A model generated the notes under the pieces. The model saw nothing but the letters and a program-made list of their open reading frames with translations. It searched no databases and had not been told where the DNA came from. A DNA stretch of 64,000 nucleotides from Pseudonocardia cypriaca (GTDB lineage: Bacteria > Actinomycetota > Actinomycetes > Mycobacteriales > Pseudonocardiaceae): assembly GCF_006717045.1 (NCBI RefSeq), contig NZ_VFPH01000001.1, positions 1,798,001 to 1,862,000 on the forward strand, read 5' to 3'. Position 1 is the first letter of the stretch. Each line of letters opens with the position of its first letter. The position numbers and the translations under genes were made by a program. Positions 43,229-50,900 of this stretch are shown one piece after another.

Positions 43229-43980
43229 CCTACGACGCACACTTCCGCGTCTGGCGCGGTGACGACGAGAAGGGCGAGCTCGTCGACTACCCGGTGGAGG
43301 TGAACGAGGGCGAGGTCGTCCTCGACATCATCCACCGGCTGCAGCAGACGCAGGCCCAGGACCTCGCCGTCCGCTGGAACTGCAAGGCCGGCAAGTGCGG
43401 CTCGTGCAGCGCGGAGATCAACGGCCGGCCGCGGCTGATGTGCATGACCCGGATGTCGACGTTCGCCGAGGACGAGGTCATCACGGTCACGCCGCTGCGG
43501 ACGTTCCCGGTGATCCGGGACCTCGTCACCGACGTGTCGTTCAACTACACGAAGGCCCGCGAGATCCCGTCCTTCGCGCCGCCGCCGGAGCTCGCCCCCG
43601 GCGAGTACCGGATGCAGCAGGTCGACGTCGAGCGGAGCCAGGAGTTCCGCAAGTGCATCGAGTGCTACCTGTGCCAGAACACCTGCCACGTGGTGCGTGA
43701 CCACGAGGAGAACAAGGAGAACTTCGCCGGTCCGCGCTACCTGATGCGCGTGGCGGAGCTCGACATGCACCCCCTCGACGCCGCCGACCGCGTCGAGGCG
43801 GCGCAGGAGGAGCACGGCCTCGGCTACTGCAACATCACGAAGTGCTGCACCGAGGTCTGCCCCGAGCACATCAAGATCACCGACAACGCGCTCATCCCGC
43901 TCAAGGAGCGCGTGGTGGACCGCAAGTACGACCCGGTGGTCTGGCTGGGCAAGAAGATCTTCAAGCGTTCGGGGGCCTGA
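43225..43980 (+). CDS. sdhB: Succinate dehydrogenase 1 iron-sulfur subunit (Rv0247c type)
   Basis: A 251-residue iron-sulfur protein. 2Fe-2S motif in CKAGKCGSCSAEING with the fourth cysteine in RLMCMTRM, and C-terminal clusters in CIECYLCQNTCHVVRD and CNITKCCTEVCPEHIK. It matches Rv0247c. Start by ATGA overlap with the flavoprotein gene. It completes the three-gene Sdh1 operon, which ends in a strong terminator 20 bp behind the stop. Confidence 0.95.
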   Translation: MTYDAHFRVWRGDDEKGELVDYPVEVNEGEVVLDIIHRLQQTQAQDLAVRWNCKAGKCGSCSAEINGRPRLMCMTRMSTFAEDEVITVTPLRTFPVIRDLVTDVSFNYTKAREIPSFAPPPELAPGEYRMQQVDVERSQEFRKCIECYLCQNTCHVVRDHEENKENFAGPRYLMRVAELDMHPLDAADRVEAAQEEHGLGYCNITKCCTEVCPEHIKITDNALIPLKERVVDRKYDPVVWLGKKIFKRSGA

Positions 43981-44000
43981 CCGGGCCCCGAGAACGTCGA

Positions 44001-44037
44001 AGAGCCCCCGGTCTCCGCGGAGACCGGGGGCTCTTTC
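44001..44037 (+). terminator. Intrinsic terminator of the second sdh operon
   Basis: A 17-bp perfect inverted repeat AGAGCCCCCGGTCTCCG / CGGAGACCGGGGGCTCT without spacer, followed by TTT. It is the clearest Rho-independent terminator in the window. The rest of the gap to 44184 contains GTGATCGCGTCAC (near 44109), resembling a CRP site but with a 5-bp spacer. Confidence 0.88.
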
Positions 44038-44184
44038 ACTCAGATGGCCCGGTACCGGCCACGCTGAGCCGCCGAACATCACCCGGATGGCAACGCTGCG
44101 TGTCGCCGTGATCGCGTCACGTCACCGATCCGTGCTCGTTGTCCCGAACGGCGCCGCACGGCGCGGACGGCGGGAGGGACATCG

Positions 44185-44979
44185 ATGACGGCGGCGACGG
44201 CAGGTGGGGCGGCGGCCCGGGCGGAGGCGGGGGCATCGCCCCGGACCACGCCGCGGACCACGCGGATCGCGCCGTCGGGTGCCCGGGTCGACCTCGCCGT
44301 CCCCGAGGTGTTCGGCCCGTTGCGCTGGTACGCCAGCACCCGGTTCGCCGGTCCCCGGACCGCCCGCCAGTTCTTCCTGGCGCCCCGCGGTGAGCACCGG
44401 GTGATCCCGACGCACGTGCTGCCCGGAGCCCGGGAGCGGCGGGTGGCGCTGCGCGGCGCGGACGCCGTGCTGTTCGAGGCCGCCGACCGCTCCGACGCCG
44501 CACTGGTGCTCGTCGGCCCGCACCACGAGGCGACCACCTGGTTCGGCGGGCCCGCACCGGCCGCCGACGGCCTCGCCGCGCTGCTGGAGACGTTCCGGTT
44601 CACCGACGACCCGGCGGGCGCCACCCTCGTCCCGGCGTCCGACCTGCTGCTGCGGCAGGCGGGCGTGTCGCTGATCGGCCGCGGCGACCGCGCGACCCTC
44701 GTGGCCCGGCGGGCCGTCGACGCGCTGCCGACGCTGCCGGACTGGGCGGGGCTGCGGCTGCCGGGCGGCGAGCTGTGGCGCGCGGACCGCCTGCTCGACG
44801 GCCCCGCGTCGGGGCTCGTCGCCGGCACCGTCCACGAGTGGCGCTACGTGCTCGCGGGGCGGAGCGCGGCCATGGACCTCGTCCTGCACGGCCCGGAGTC
44901 GGGGCGTCCGCCGCTCCAGCTGACCGGTGACCAGGTGCTCGCCGCCCTCGGCGAACTCGACGCCAGGTGGGTGGGCTGA
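44185..44979 (+). CDS. Unknown protein, first gene of the thiol-redox operon
   Basis: A 264-residue soluble protein without signal peptide, membrane helix or cysteine. The first 30 residues are Ala/Thr/Arg-rich and probably disordered. The remainder alternates short hydrophobic strands and Arg/Asp-rich loops (TARQFFLAPRGEHRVIPTHVLPG, WRADRLLDGPASGLVAGTVHEWRYVLAG). I do not recognise the family. GGGAGGGA precedes the ATG. It is 3 bp from the next gene and is the head of a five-gene unit whose other products deal with thiols outside the cytoplasm, so a role as accessory or maturation protein is inference. Confidence 0.75.
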   Translation: MTAATAGGAAARAEAGASPRTTPRTTRIAPSGARVDLAVPEVFGPLRWYASTRFAGPRTARQFFLAPRGEHRVIPTHVLPGARERRVALRGADAVLFEAADRSDAALVLVGPHHEATTWFGGPAPAADGLAALLETFRFTDDPAGATLVPASDLLLRQAGVSLIGRGDRATLVARRAVDALPTLPDWAGLRLPGGELWRADRLLDGPASGLVAGTVHEWRYVLAGRSAAMDLVLHGPESGRPPLQLTGDQVLAALGELDARWVG

Positions 44980-44982
44980 GAC

Positions 44983-45465
44983 ATGTCGGTACAGATGGCT
45001 GTCGCGCTGCTGGCGCTGCTCGTCGCGTCGTTCGCGCTCGTGGCACTCGTCGCCGTGTACGCGAGGGTGCGCGCGCTGGAGGCCGCCCGGACGATCGGCC
45101 TCTCGGGGTACGCGGCCGTCGTCGGCCGGCCGGTCCCGCCGCTGGTTCGCCCGGGCACCGGCCAGCGGGCGGGCCTCGTCGCCCTGCTGGACGCCGACTG
45201 CGCGCTGTGCCACCTCGTGTGGGACGCCCTCGCCGAGGTCGGGGACGCCGGGGTGCGGGTCGTCGCGCTCGTCGACCGGCCCGACGCGTTCACCTCCCAC
45301 CCCGGGGCGGAGGTGCTCGGCGATCCCGCTGCGCGGGCCGAGCTCTTCGAGGGCTACGCGCCCACCGTGCTGCAGCTCGACGCCGCGGGCACGGTCGTGA
45401 ACCGCGCCTTCGTCGACGCGGACACCGAGCTTCCCGCACTTTTCCGGATCGGGAGCCCGGCATGA
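44983..45465 (+). CDS. Membrane-anchored thioredoxin-like protein (MauD/TlpA-like)
   Basis: A 160-residue protein with an N-terminal membrane helix (MAVALLALLVASFALVALVAVYA) and an outside thioredoxin-like domain whose redox motif is CALC (LVALLDADCALCHLVWDAL). The end GYAPTVLQLDAAGTVVNRAF matches the cis-proline strand of the fold, with P in YAPTV. It resembles MauD, the disulfide-handling protein for methylamine dehydrogenase light chain, and TlpA. Overlaps the next gene by 4 bp. Likely reduces or isomerises the cysteines of the following exported protein, an inference from order. Confidence 0.8.
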   Translation: MSVQMAVALLALLVASFALVALVAVYARVRALEAARTIGLSGYAAVVGRPVPPLVRPGTGQRAGLVALLDADCALCHLVWDALAEVGDAGVRVVALVDRPDAFTSHPGAEVLGDPAARAELFEGYAPTVLQLDAAGTVVNRAFVDADTELPALFRIGSPA

Positions 45466-46010
45466 CCCGCCTCGACGACATCCCGCGGACCTCCGCGCCG
45501 CCTCCGGACGCGCTCCCGAGCGCGGTGGTGGCGCGGCTGCGGTCGATCCGGCCGTCGCGCCGGGCGGTCCTGCGTGGCCTCGTGATCGGGGCGGCAGCGG
45601 CGGCGCTCGTTCCGCTCGACTGGTACCTCGAGCGGCGGACGGCGGCGGCGCTGCCCGGGTCGGCGAACCGGGCCGAGCACACCAGCTGCGAACCCGCGTC
45701 CTACACGGAGGAGTCCAACAACTGGCCGTTCGACGGGCCGGCCGTCTGCTACGGCGGGTGGCGCCGCGGCGGCCACCCCTGCGCGAGCGGGTACCACCGC
45801 GAGGGCTTCTACGAGATCGACGGCGAGGAGATGGAGAGCACCCGGCTCAGCATGGAGTGCGAGGGCAAGAACGCGTGGCGGTGGAAGGGCTACCGGTGCT
45901 CCGACGCGATCACCGACGTCGTGTTCGCCAGCGGCGCCACCTACACCGGCATCACCATCGCGGCATGTCAGCTGCCCGAGAGCGGCGGCGCTCCGGTCCT
46001 GGGCGGGTGA
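45462..46010 (+). CDS. Tat-exported six-cysteine protein
   Basis: A 182-residue secreted protein. Residues about 29-55 read RPSRRAVLRGLVIGAAAAAL, a twin-arginine signal with hydrophobic stretch. The mature part holds six cysteines (TSCEP, VCYGG, HPCAS, MECEG, YRCSD, AACQL), enough for three disulfides or a cofactor, and a Trp/Gly-rich middle (NNWPFDG, CYGGWRRGG, NAWRWKGY). Export after folding, by Tat, plus neighbouring thioredoxin-like genes recalls the methylamine dehydrogenase light chain and its Mau helpers, but the cysteine number and spacing differ and no heavy chain gene is present. Function unknown. Confidence 0.78.
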   Translation: MTRLDDIPRTSAPPPDALPSAVVARLRSIRPSRRAVLRGLVIGAAAAALVPLDWYLERRTAAALPGSANRAEHTSCEPASYTEESNNWPFDGPAVCYGGWRRGGHPCASGYHREGFYEIDGEEMESTRLSMECEGKNAWRWKGYRCSDAITDVVFASGATYTGITIAACQLPESGGAPVLGG

Positions 46011-46014
46011 GCCG

Positions 46015-46740
46015 GTGAGGATCCGCAGGCTCCTGCATCCGGTCGCCCCGGCCCTTGCCCTGGTCGCGGTCGCGCTGGTGGCGGTGGCCATGGCCGGTCG
46101 GCCGCCGGGTGGGGTGACGCTCCTGCTCGTCGCGGGCGCCGCCGCAGGCTTCGCCAACTCGGGGAGCACTTGAAGCCACAACTCGGCGTTCCTGCTGAGC
46201 GCGTCGGTCTGGCGCGACGAGCCCGTGGTCCGGTTCTTCGGTGCCGGCCTGCTGCTGGGTGCGGTGCTGGTGGCGTTCGTGGCGGGCGCGGTGGGCGCGC
46301 TGCCACAGGCGCTGCTGCCCGCCCCCGCCCGGTACGCGCTGTTCGCGCTGGTCACCGTGCCGGTGCTGCTCCGCGAGGTCGGGTTGGTGCGGTTCCCGGT
46401 CCCGCAGAACGCGCGCCTCGTCCCGGAGGACGTTCAGCACCTGCGCCGGTGGGGTGCGCTGCAGTTCGGGTTCGAGATGGGTACGGGGATGCGCACCTAC
46501 TCGCCCTCGGCGCTGCCGCACCTCGTGCTCGCGGCGGTGGTGCTGGTCGTCCCGCTCCCGGCCGCGTTCGCCCTGGCCGCGGGGTTCGCGCTCGGCAGGC
46601 TCGTGATGCCGCTGCTGTCCAACGCCTGGAGCGATGACGGGTCGTGGACGGCGGTGTGGGCAGGTGCCGAGCGCGTCGTCCGGCCGCTGCTCGCCCTGAC
46701 GTGCGTCGGCGCGCTCGCGGTTGCGATCCTCGGTCTGTGA
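46015..46740 (+). pseudogene. Polytopic membrane protein interrupted by in-frame TGA
   Basis: From GTG 46015 the frame encodes 52 residues (two hydrophobic helices, ending AGFANSGST), meets TGA at 46171-46173, and continues in the same frame for 188 residues (SHNSAFLLSASVWRDEPVV..., about four more helices). GTG 46225 could start a shorter product. The middle motif VPQNARLVPEDVQHLRRWGALQFGFE and the polytopic layout resemble CcdA/DsbD- or MauE-like membrane proteins of thiol pathways, with low certainty. A one-base change of TGG would restore Trp53. Listed as pseudogene, though read-through or recoding are not excluded. It overlaps the next gene by 4 bp, so the operon structure is intact. Confidence 0.65.
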
Positions 46741-47057
46741 TCACCGCCGTGGTCGTCGTCGCCGACGTCAGCTGCCCCAGCTGCTCCCAGATCGCACGTG
46801 AGCTCCCCGATCTGCTCCGCGTGCCCGTGACGGTGCGTTCCTGCCGCGACCCCCGGCTCCCGGCGCAGCACCCCACCCTGCCCGTCACCGTGCTCGCCTG
46901 CCGGAAGCCCGCCCTCGGTACCGTCCGCGGGGACGGGTCGCTGCGCTGGTGGACCGGCCTGGCCGGGGCTGTCGGGGTGCTGCCGGTGGTGCGGCCACGG
47001 GCGCTGCGCGAGGCCGTCGGCCTGCTGTGGACGGCGTTGCGCGCGCGTCGCCGCTGA
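46737..47057 (+). CDS. Small thioredoxin-fold-like protein with CPSC motif
   Basis: A 106-residue protein beginning VITAVVVVADVSCPSCSQIA: a first strand followed by CPSC at the start of a helix, the place of the thioredoxin active site. A later TLPVTVLACRKP resembles the cis-Pro strand. There is no signal peptide, so it may act in the cytoplasm, supplying electrons to the membrane protein encoded just upstream (GTGA overlap). The end is basic (RARRR). Last gene of the operon; no clear terminator follows. Confidence 0.7.
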   Translation: MITAVVVVADVSCPSCSQIARELPDLLRVPVTVRSCRDPRLPAQHPTLPVTVLACRKPALGTVRGDGSLRWWTGLAGAVGVLPVVRPRALREAVGLLWTALRARRR

Positions 47058-47148
47058 TCGGCCGGCGGGCCGGAGCCAGCCGGCGCGCGCTACCTGCTGG
47101 TTGTGGATGACTCGGCACGAAGGCGCCCGGCGACTCGTCCGTGCTCGC

Positions 47149-47154
47149 TACGCT
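47149..47154 (+). promoter_or_regulatory. -10 box of the coiled-coil protein gene
   Basis: TACGCT is 6 nt before GTG 47161, consistent with a leaderless transcript. Confidence 0.4.
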
Positions 47155-47160
47155 CCTCGC

Positions 47161-47547
47161 GTGGGATCGATGGAGGAGCTCGAGGCGCGAGTCAGCGCAC
47201 TGGAGACTCAGCTGAGGAGCGTCCGGCAGGACGCCGCGGCTGCGCGGGTCCTGGCAGGTGGGGCAGATCGGGACGTGTCCGCGTTCGGAGCCAAGCTCGA
47301 CGCGCAGCAGCGGCTGCTCGAGGCATTGCGGGAGACGCAGATCGAGCACGGCAGGCGACTGGCTGGCCACGACGGGCGGTTCGACCACGTGGAAGGGCGA
47401 TTCGACCACCTGGAACAGCGCTTCGATGCCCTGGAGAGCCAGATGTGGCAGGGGTTCACCAACCTCGAACGTGGGCAGAACGTGATGCTGGACCTGCTCA
47501 GGCGGCGGAACGGTCACGAGGGAGAACCGCCCGCCTCCTCCGGTTGA
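47161..47547 (+). CDS. Coiled-coil protein with heptad repeats
   Basis: A 128-residue, soluble, mostly helical protein. Residues about 4-30 (MEELEARVSALETQLRSVRQ) and 60-115 form coiled coils; the latter contain three near-repeats GRFDHVE, GRFDHLE, QRFDALE of seven residues each. Such short heptad proteins are frequent in Pseudonocardiales and have no known role; structural scaffolding or oligomerisation is the only safe description. Start at GTG 47161 is set by the TACGCT box; ATG 47170 is an alternative. Confidence 0.72.
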   Translation: MGSMEELEARVSALETQLRSVRQDAAAARVLAGGADRDVSAFGAKLDAQQRLLEALRETQIEHGRRLAGHDGRFDHVEGRFDHLEQRFDALESQMWQGFTNLERGQNVMLDLLRRRNGHEGEPPASSG

Positions 47548-47561
47548 GCGGCGGCCTCCGT

Positions 47562-47840
47562 TCAGCCGAGCGACCGACGCAGCTCCTCCAGCTTCGCCTT
47601 CGCCTTCGCGGCCCGCTCGGCCTCCTGCTCCTCCACGGTCCGCCCGGCGGCGGTGCCCTCCGCCAGCTCGGTCATCCCCAGCGCGGTGGCGTACCGGCCC
47701 TCGATCTTGTCCCGCAGGTGGTCGAGGCTCGGCACGCCGTGCTCGTCGTAGTCGGGCGCGGGTGGGGCCGGCGGCGCCGGATCCGCCACGATCTCGGCCT
47801 CGATCGGCTCCGGCGTCCGCTCGTTCGACGGCTCGGTCAC
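47562..47840 (-). CDS. Small protein with PspA-like C-terminal signature
   Basis: A 92-residue protein. The first 37 residues are acidic and Pro-rich; 38-61 read SLDHLRDKIEGRYATALG plus MTELAE, nearly the same as residues 185-208 of the PspA homologue at 5.9 kb (15 of 24 identical). The end is a charged helix (EEQEAERAAKAKAKLEELRR). It may bind PspA or a PspA partner through the shared element. GTG start; convergent with the coiled-coil gene. The gene lies 42 kb from pspA, so co-regulation is not evident. Confidence 0.72.
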   Translation of the reverse strand: MTEPSNERTPEPIEAEIVADPAPPAPPAPDYDEHGVPSLDHLRDKIEGRYATALGMTELAEGTAAGRTVEEQEAERAAKAKAKLEELRRSLG

Positions 47841-47886
47841 GGCGGCTCCTCATCGCTCGACGTCCGGCTCCGCCCAACCTACGCCC

Positions 47887-48060
47887 CGACCAGTGGTCCC
47901 CGCCGGAGGTACGGCACGTATCTCGACGGCCCAGCTTCCCGCTGGCCGCACCGGCGAACCGGCCGAGTACGCCCGGTACGAGGCCGGCCCGCCGGCGCAC
48001 CCAGCGGAAAGCTGGATCCGCCGATACACGCACCGATACCTCCGGCGGAAACCACTAGCG
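47887..48060. repeat. Imperfect inverted repeat of about 170 bp
   Basis: The whole gap between two divergent genes folds back on itself around 47971. Outer arms: AGTGGTCCCCGCCGGAGGTA (from 47892) against the complement of TACCTCCGGCGGAAACCACT (ending 48057). Middle arms: CCAGCTTCCCGCTGG against CCAGCGGAAAGCTGG. Inner arms: CCGGCGAACCGGCCGAGTAC against GGTACGAGGCCGGCCCGCCGG. Overall roughly 75-80% of positions pair. No open reading frame inside. See findings. Confidence 0.75.
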
Positions 48061-48061
48061 T
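48056..48061 (+). promoter_or_regulatory. -10 box of the S9 peptidase gene
   Basis: TAGCGT is 6 nt before GTG 48068 and lies on the right edge of the long inverted repeat, so the repeat occupies the promoter region of this gene. Confidence 0.45.
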
Positions 48062-48067
48062 GTTCGT

Positions 48068-50032
48068 GTGACGATCTCCGAGCGGCCCTACGGGTCGTGG
48101 CCCACCCCGATCACGTCCGAGCTGGTCACGGCCGCCGCGGTGCGGCTGGGCGAGGTGCGGGTCGACGGTGCGGACGTGGTGTGGGCCGAGGGGCGGCCCG
48201 CCGAGGGCGGCCGCACGCAGTTGGTGCGCCGCACGCCCGACGGCGCCACCACCGACCTGCTGCCGGACGGGCGGAACGCGCGCACGGCGGTGCACGAGTA
48301 CGGCGGCGCGGCGTGGTGGGTGCGCGACGGCGTCGTGTGGTTCACCGACTGGGCCGACCAGCGCCTGTACCGGCTGGCCCCCGGCGGCGCGCCGGAGCCG
48401 ATCACCCCTGAGCCCGCATCCCCGCGCGGGGACCGCTACGCCGACGGCGACGTCGCCCCGGACGGCGCCACGATCGTCTGCGTGCGGGAGCGCCACGACG
48501 GGCCGTCGGCGGCCGATGTGCGCAACGAGGTCGTCCGGCTCTCGGCGGACACGCTGTCCGAGCCGGAGGTGCTGGTCAGCGGCCCCGACTTCGTGGCCGC
48601 CCCCCGGCTGAGCCCTGACGGCACCATGCTGGCCTGGTTGCAGTGGAACCACCCCTCGATGCCGTGGGACGACACGGAGCTCATCGCGCGCGACCTGGAG
48701 TCCGGCGAGGAGACGGTGGTGGCGGGCGGGCCCGGGGAGTCGGTCCTGGAGCCACGCTGGGAGCCGGACGGGTCGCTGCTCTTCCTGTCCGACCGCTCCG
48801 ACTGGTGGAACCTCTACCGCTGGACACCGGGCGCCGACCTCGCGCCGGTCGTGCGCCTCGACGCGGAGATCGGCGAACCCGCCTGGGCTTTCGGGTCGGC
48901 GCGCTACGTGCGGCTCGACGACGGGCGGATCGTGTTCGCGCGGTGGCAGCAGGGGCGTGACGGGCTCGCCGTCCGGCAGACCGACGGCACCCTCGTCGAC
49001 CTGGAGGTGCCGTTCTCGGCGATCGCGGCCGTGCGCGCGGCCGGCCCGGACGCGGTGGTCGTGGTGGCGGGCAGCCCCGGCGCCGAGCTCGGGATCAACC
49101 GGATCGTCGTCACCACCGGGAGGATCGAGGCGCTGCGCCCGCCGCGCGACCTCGGCCTCGAGCCGGCCCAGATCTCGGAGCCGGAGCACATCGCGTTCGA
49201 CTCGGTCGACGGGAGGGGTGCGCGGCGCCGGGCGTACGCGCAGTTCTACCCACCCGCCTCGGCCGAGTTCCGCGGGCCCGAAGGGGAGCTGCCGCCGCTG
49301 CTGGTGCAGATCCACGGCGGTCCCACATCGGCGGCGGTGCCGGTGCTGAGCGTCGGCGTGCAGTACTGGACGAGCCGCGGTTTCGCCGTCGTCGACGTGA
49401 ACTACGGCGGTTCCACCGGGTACGGCCGCGCCTACCGGCAGGAGCTGCTGGGGGAGTGGGGCGTGGTCGACGTCGCCGACTGCCTGGCGGCGGCACGCCG
49501 GCTCGCCGAGCAGGGCCGGGTCGACGGCGACCGGCTGTGCATCCGAGGGGGGTCGGCGGGCGGGTTCACCACGCTCGCGGCCCTCGCGAGGCACGACACC
49601 CCGTTCGCCGCGGGCGCCGACCACTTCGGCGTGGCCGACCTGGAGGCCCTCGCCGCCGACACCCACAAGTTCGAGAGCCGCTACCTCGACCGGCTCGTCG
49701 GGCCGTACCCGCAGGCCCGCGACGTCTACGTGGAGCGCTCGCCGATCCACCACGTGGAGCGCTTCACCCGCCCGCTGATCGTGCTGCAGGGCGCTGAGGA
49801 CGAGGTCGTTCCGCCGAACCAGAGCGAGATGATCGTCGACGCGCTGCGCGCCCGCGGCACGCCGGTGGCGTACCTGCTCTTCGAGGGCGAGCAGCACGGG
49901 TTCCGGCGGGCCGAGAACATCCGCCGTGCGATGGACGCGGAGCTGTCGTTCTACGCCCAGGTGCTCGGCTTCGAGCTGCCGGCGGAGGAGGGTATCGAGC
50001 CGGTGGTCGTGGAGGGTCTCGACCGGAGCTGA
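48068..50032 (+). CDS. S9-family prolyl oligopeptidase-like serine peptidase
   Basis: A 654-residue peptidase. Residues about 10-390 form a beta-propeller with repeated LSPDGTMLAWLQW-like blades; residues about 395-650 are the alpha/beta-hydrolase domain. The catalytic triad is complete: Ser496 in GGSAGG, Asp578 in GAEDEVVPP, His610 in EGEQHGF. The oxyanion region is HGGPTSAAVP. No signal peptide, so cytoplasmic; it probably trims short peptides (dipeptidyl or acylaminoacyl peptidase type). GTG start is near a TAGCGT -10 box. Confidence 0.93.
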   Translation: MTISERPYGSWPTPITSELVTAAAVRLGEVRVDGADVVWAEGRPAEGGRTQLVRRTPDGATTDLLPDGRNARTAVHEYGGAAWWVRDGVVWFTDWADQRLYRLAPGGAPEPITPEPASPRGDRYADGDVAPDGATIVCVRERHDGPSAADVRNEVVRLSADTLSEPEVLVSGPDFVAAPRLSPDGTMLAWLQWNHPSMPWDDTELIARDLESGEETVVAGGPGESVLEPRWEPDGSLLFLSDRSDWWNLYRWTPGADLAPVVRLDAEIGEPAWAFGSARYVRLDDGRIVFARWQQGRDGLAVRQTDGTLVDLEVPFSAIAAVRAAGPDAVVVVAGSPGAELGINRIVVTTGRIEALRPPRDLGLEPAQISEPEHIAFDSVDGRGARRRAYAQFYPPASAEFRGPEGELPPLLVQIHGGPTSAAVPVLSVGVQYWTSRGFAVVDVNYGGSTGYGRAYRQELLGEWGVVDVADCLAAARRLAEQGRVDGDRLCIRGGSAGGFTTLAALARHDTPFAAGADHFGVADLEALAADTHKFESRYLDRLVGPYPQARDVYVERSPIHHVERFTRPLIVLQGAEDEVVPPNQSEMIVDALRARGTPVAYLLFEGEQHGFRRAENIRRAMDAELSFYAQVLGFELPAEEGIEPVVVEGLDRS

Positions 50033-50039
50033 GCGCGGG

Positions 50040-50900
50040 TCAGACCTTGGCCTGACCGGCCCCCGCCTCGACGTCGGTGACGTCGGCGTGGGCGACCTGG
50101 GCCGAGGTACGGCCGCGGCTGCGGCTCCACCGCTCCGCCCGGGTGGCGAGGAGCGAGAGCAGCATGCACATCGCGATGTAGATGATCGCGATGACGATCG
50201 CCACGGGGATGATCGGGGCGTCGAGCTGGAGCTGGCTGCCCAGCTGGCGGCCCACGAAGAGCAGCTCCTCGTACTGGATGATGAAGCCGAGCGCGGTGTC
50301 CTTGAGCAGCACCACCAACTGGCTGATGACCGTCGGCAGCATCGCGGTGAGGGCCTGTGGCAGCAGCACCGCCGTCATCACCTGGGTCTTGCGCATGCCG
50401 AGGCCGTATGCGGCCTCGCTCTGCCCCCGCGGGACGGAGAGGATGCCTGCCCGGAAGATCTCGGCGAGGACCGACCCGTTGTAGAGCATGAGCCCGAGGA
50501 CCACGGCCCAGAACGCGCTGATCCCCATTCCGAAGTACAGCAGGAACATCAGGATCAGCAGTGGGACGGCCCGGAAGAACTCCACGATCGCGACGGCCGG
50601 GTTGCGGATCCACGCGTGGTCGGAGAGCCGCGCCGTGGCGAACAGCGCGCCGAAGGTCAGGGCGAGCACGGCGCCGACCGCGAAGGCCCGCAGGGTGGCG
50701 AGGAGGCCATAAAGCAGGGTGAGCTGGATCCGCTCGTAGGTGATCCAGTCCCACTGCTCGGCGGTGAAAAGGCCGCTCTGGGCGAAGCGGATCAGGACGA
50801 ACGCGAGGACCGCGACCACGATGAGCCCGCCCGCCACCGCGGCCAGCCGATAGCGGGCGCGGGCGCGGGGCCCGGGGACGTCGAACAGGACGGCGGTCAT
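50040..50900 (-). CDS. gluD: Glutamate ABC transporter permease GluD
   Basis: A 286-residue inner-membrane permease of the polar amino-acid (HisMQ) type, with an N-terminal helix and five core helices, the EAA loop in GQSEAAYGLGMRKTQVMTAVLLPQA. The C-terminal 30 residues are hydrophilic. ATG 50900 overlaps the gluC stop by 4 bp. It forms the channel with GluC for uptake driven by GluA, probably of glutamate, as judged from the gluABCD order known in Corynebacterium and mycobacterial relatives. It converges on the S9 peptidase gene with only 7 bp between. Confidence 0.92.
   Translation of the reverse strand: MTAVLFDVPGPRARARYRLAAVAGGLIVVAVLAFVLIRFAQSGLFTAEQWDWITYERIQLTLLYGLLATLRAFAVGAVLALTFGALFATARLSDHAWIRNPAVAIVEFFRAVPLLILMFLLYFGMGISAFWAVVLGLMLYNGSVLAEIFRAGILSVPRGQSEAAYGLGMRKTQVMTAVLLPQALTAMLPTVISQLVVLLKDTALGFIIQYEELLFVGRQLGSQLQLDAPIIPVAIVIAIIYIAMCMLLSLLATRAERWSRSRGRTSAQVAHADVTDVEAGAGQAKV

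Noticed and set aside
44109..44121. GTGATCGCGTCAC as CRP site before the thiol operon
   Set aside because: The spacer is 5 instead of 6 bp and it lies far from a clear promoter; not counted as a feature.
46171..46199. Firm call of a selenoprotein with SECIS element
   Set aside because: The stem has only six pairs with one G-U, loop distance is slightly short, and the residue context does not contain a CxxU or UxxC motif. Kept only as an alternative in the findings.
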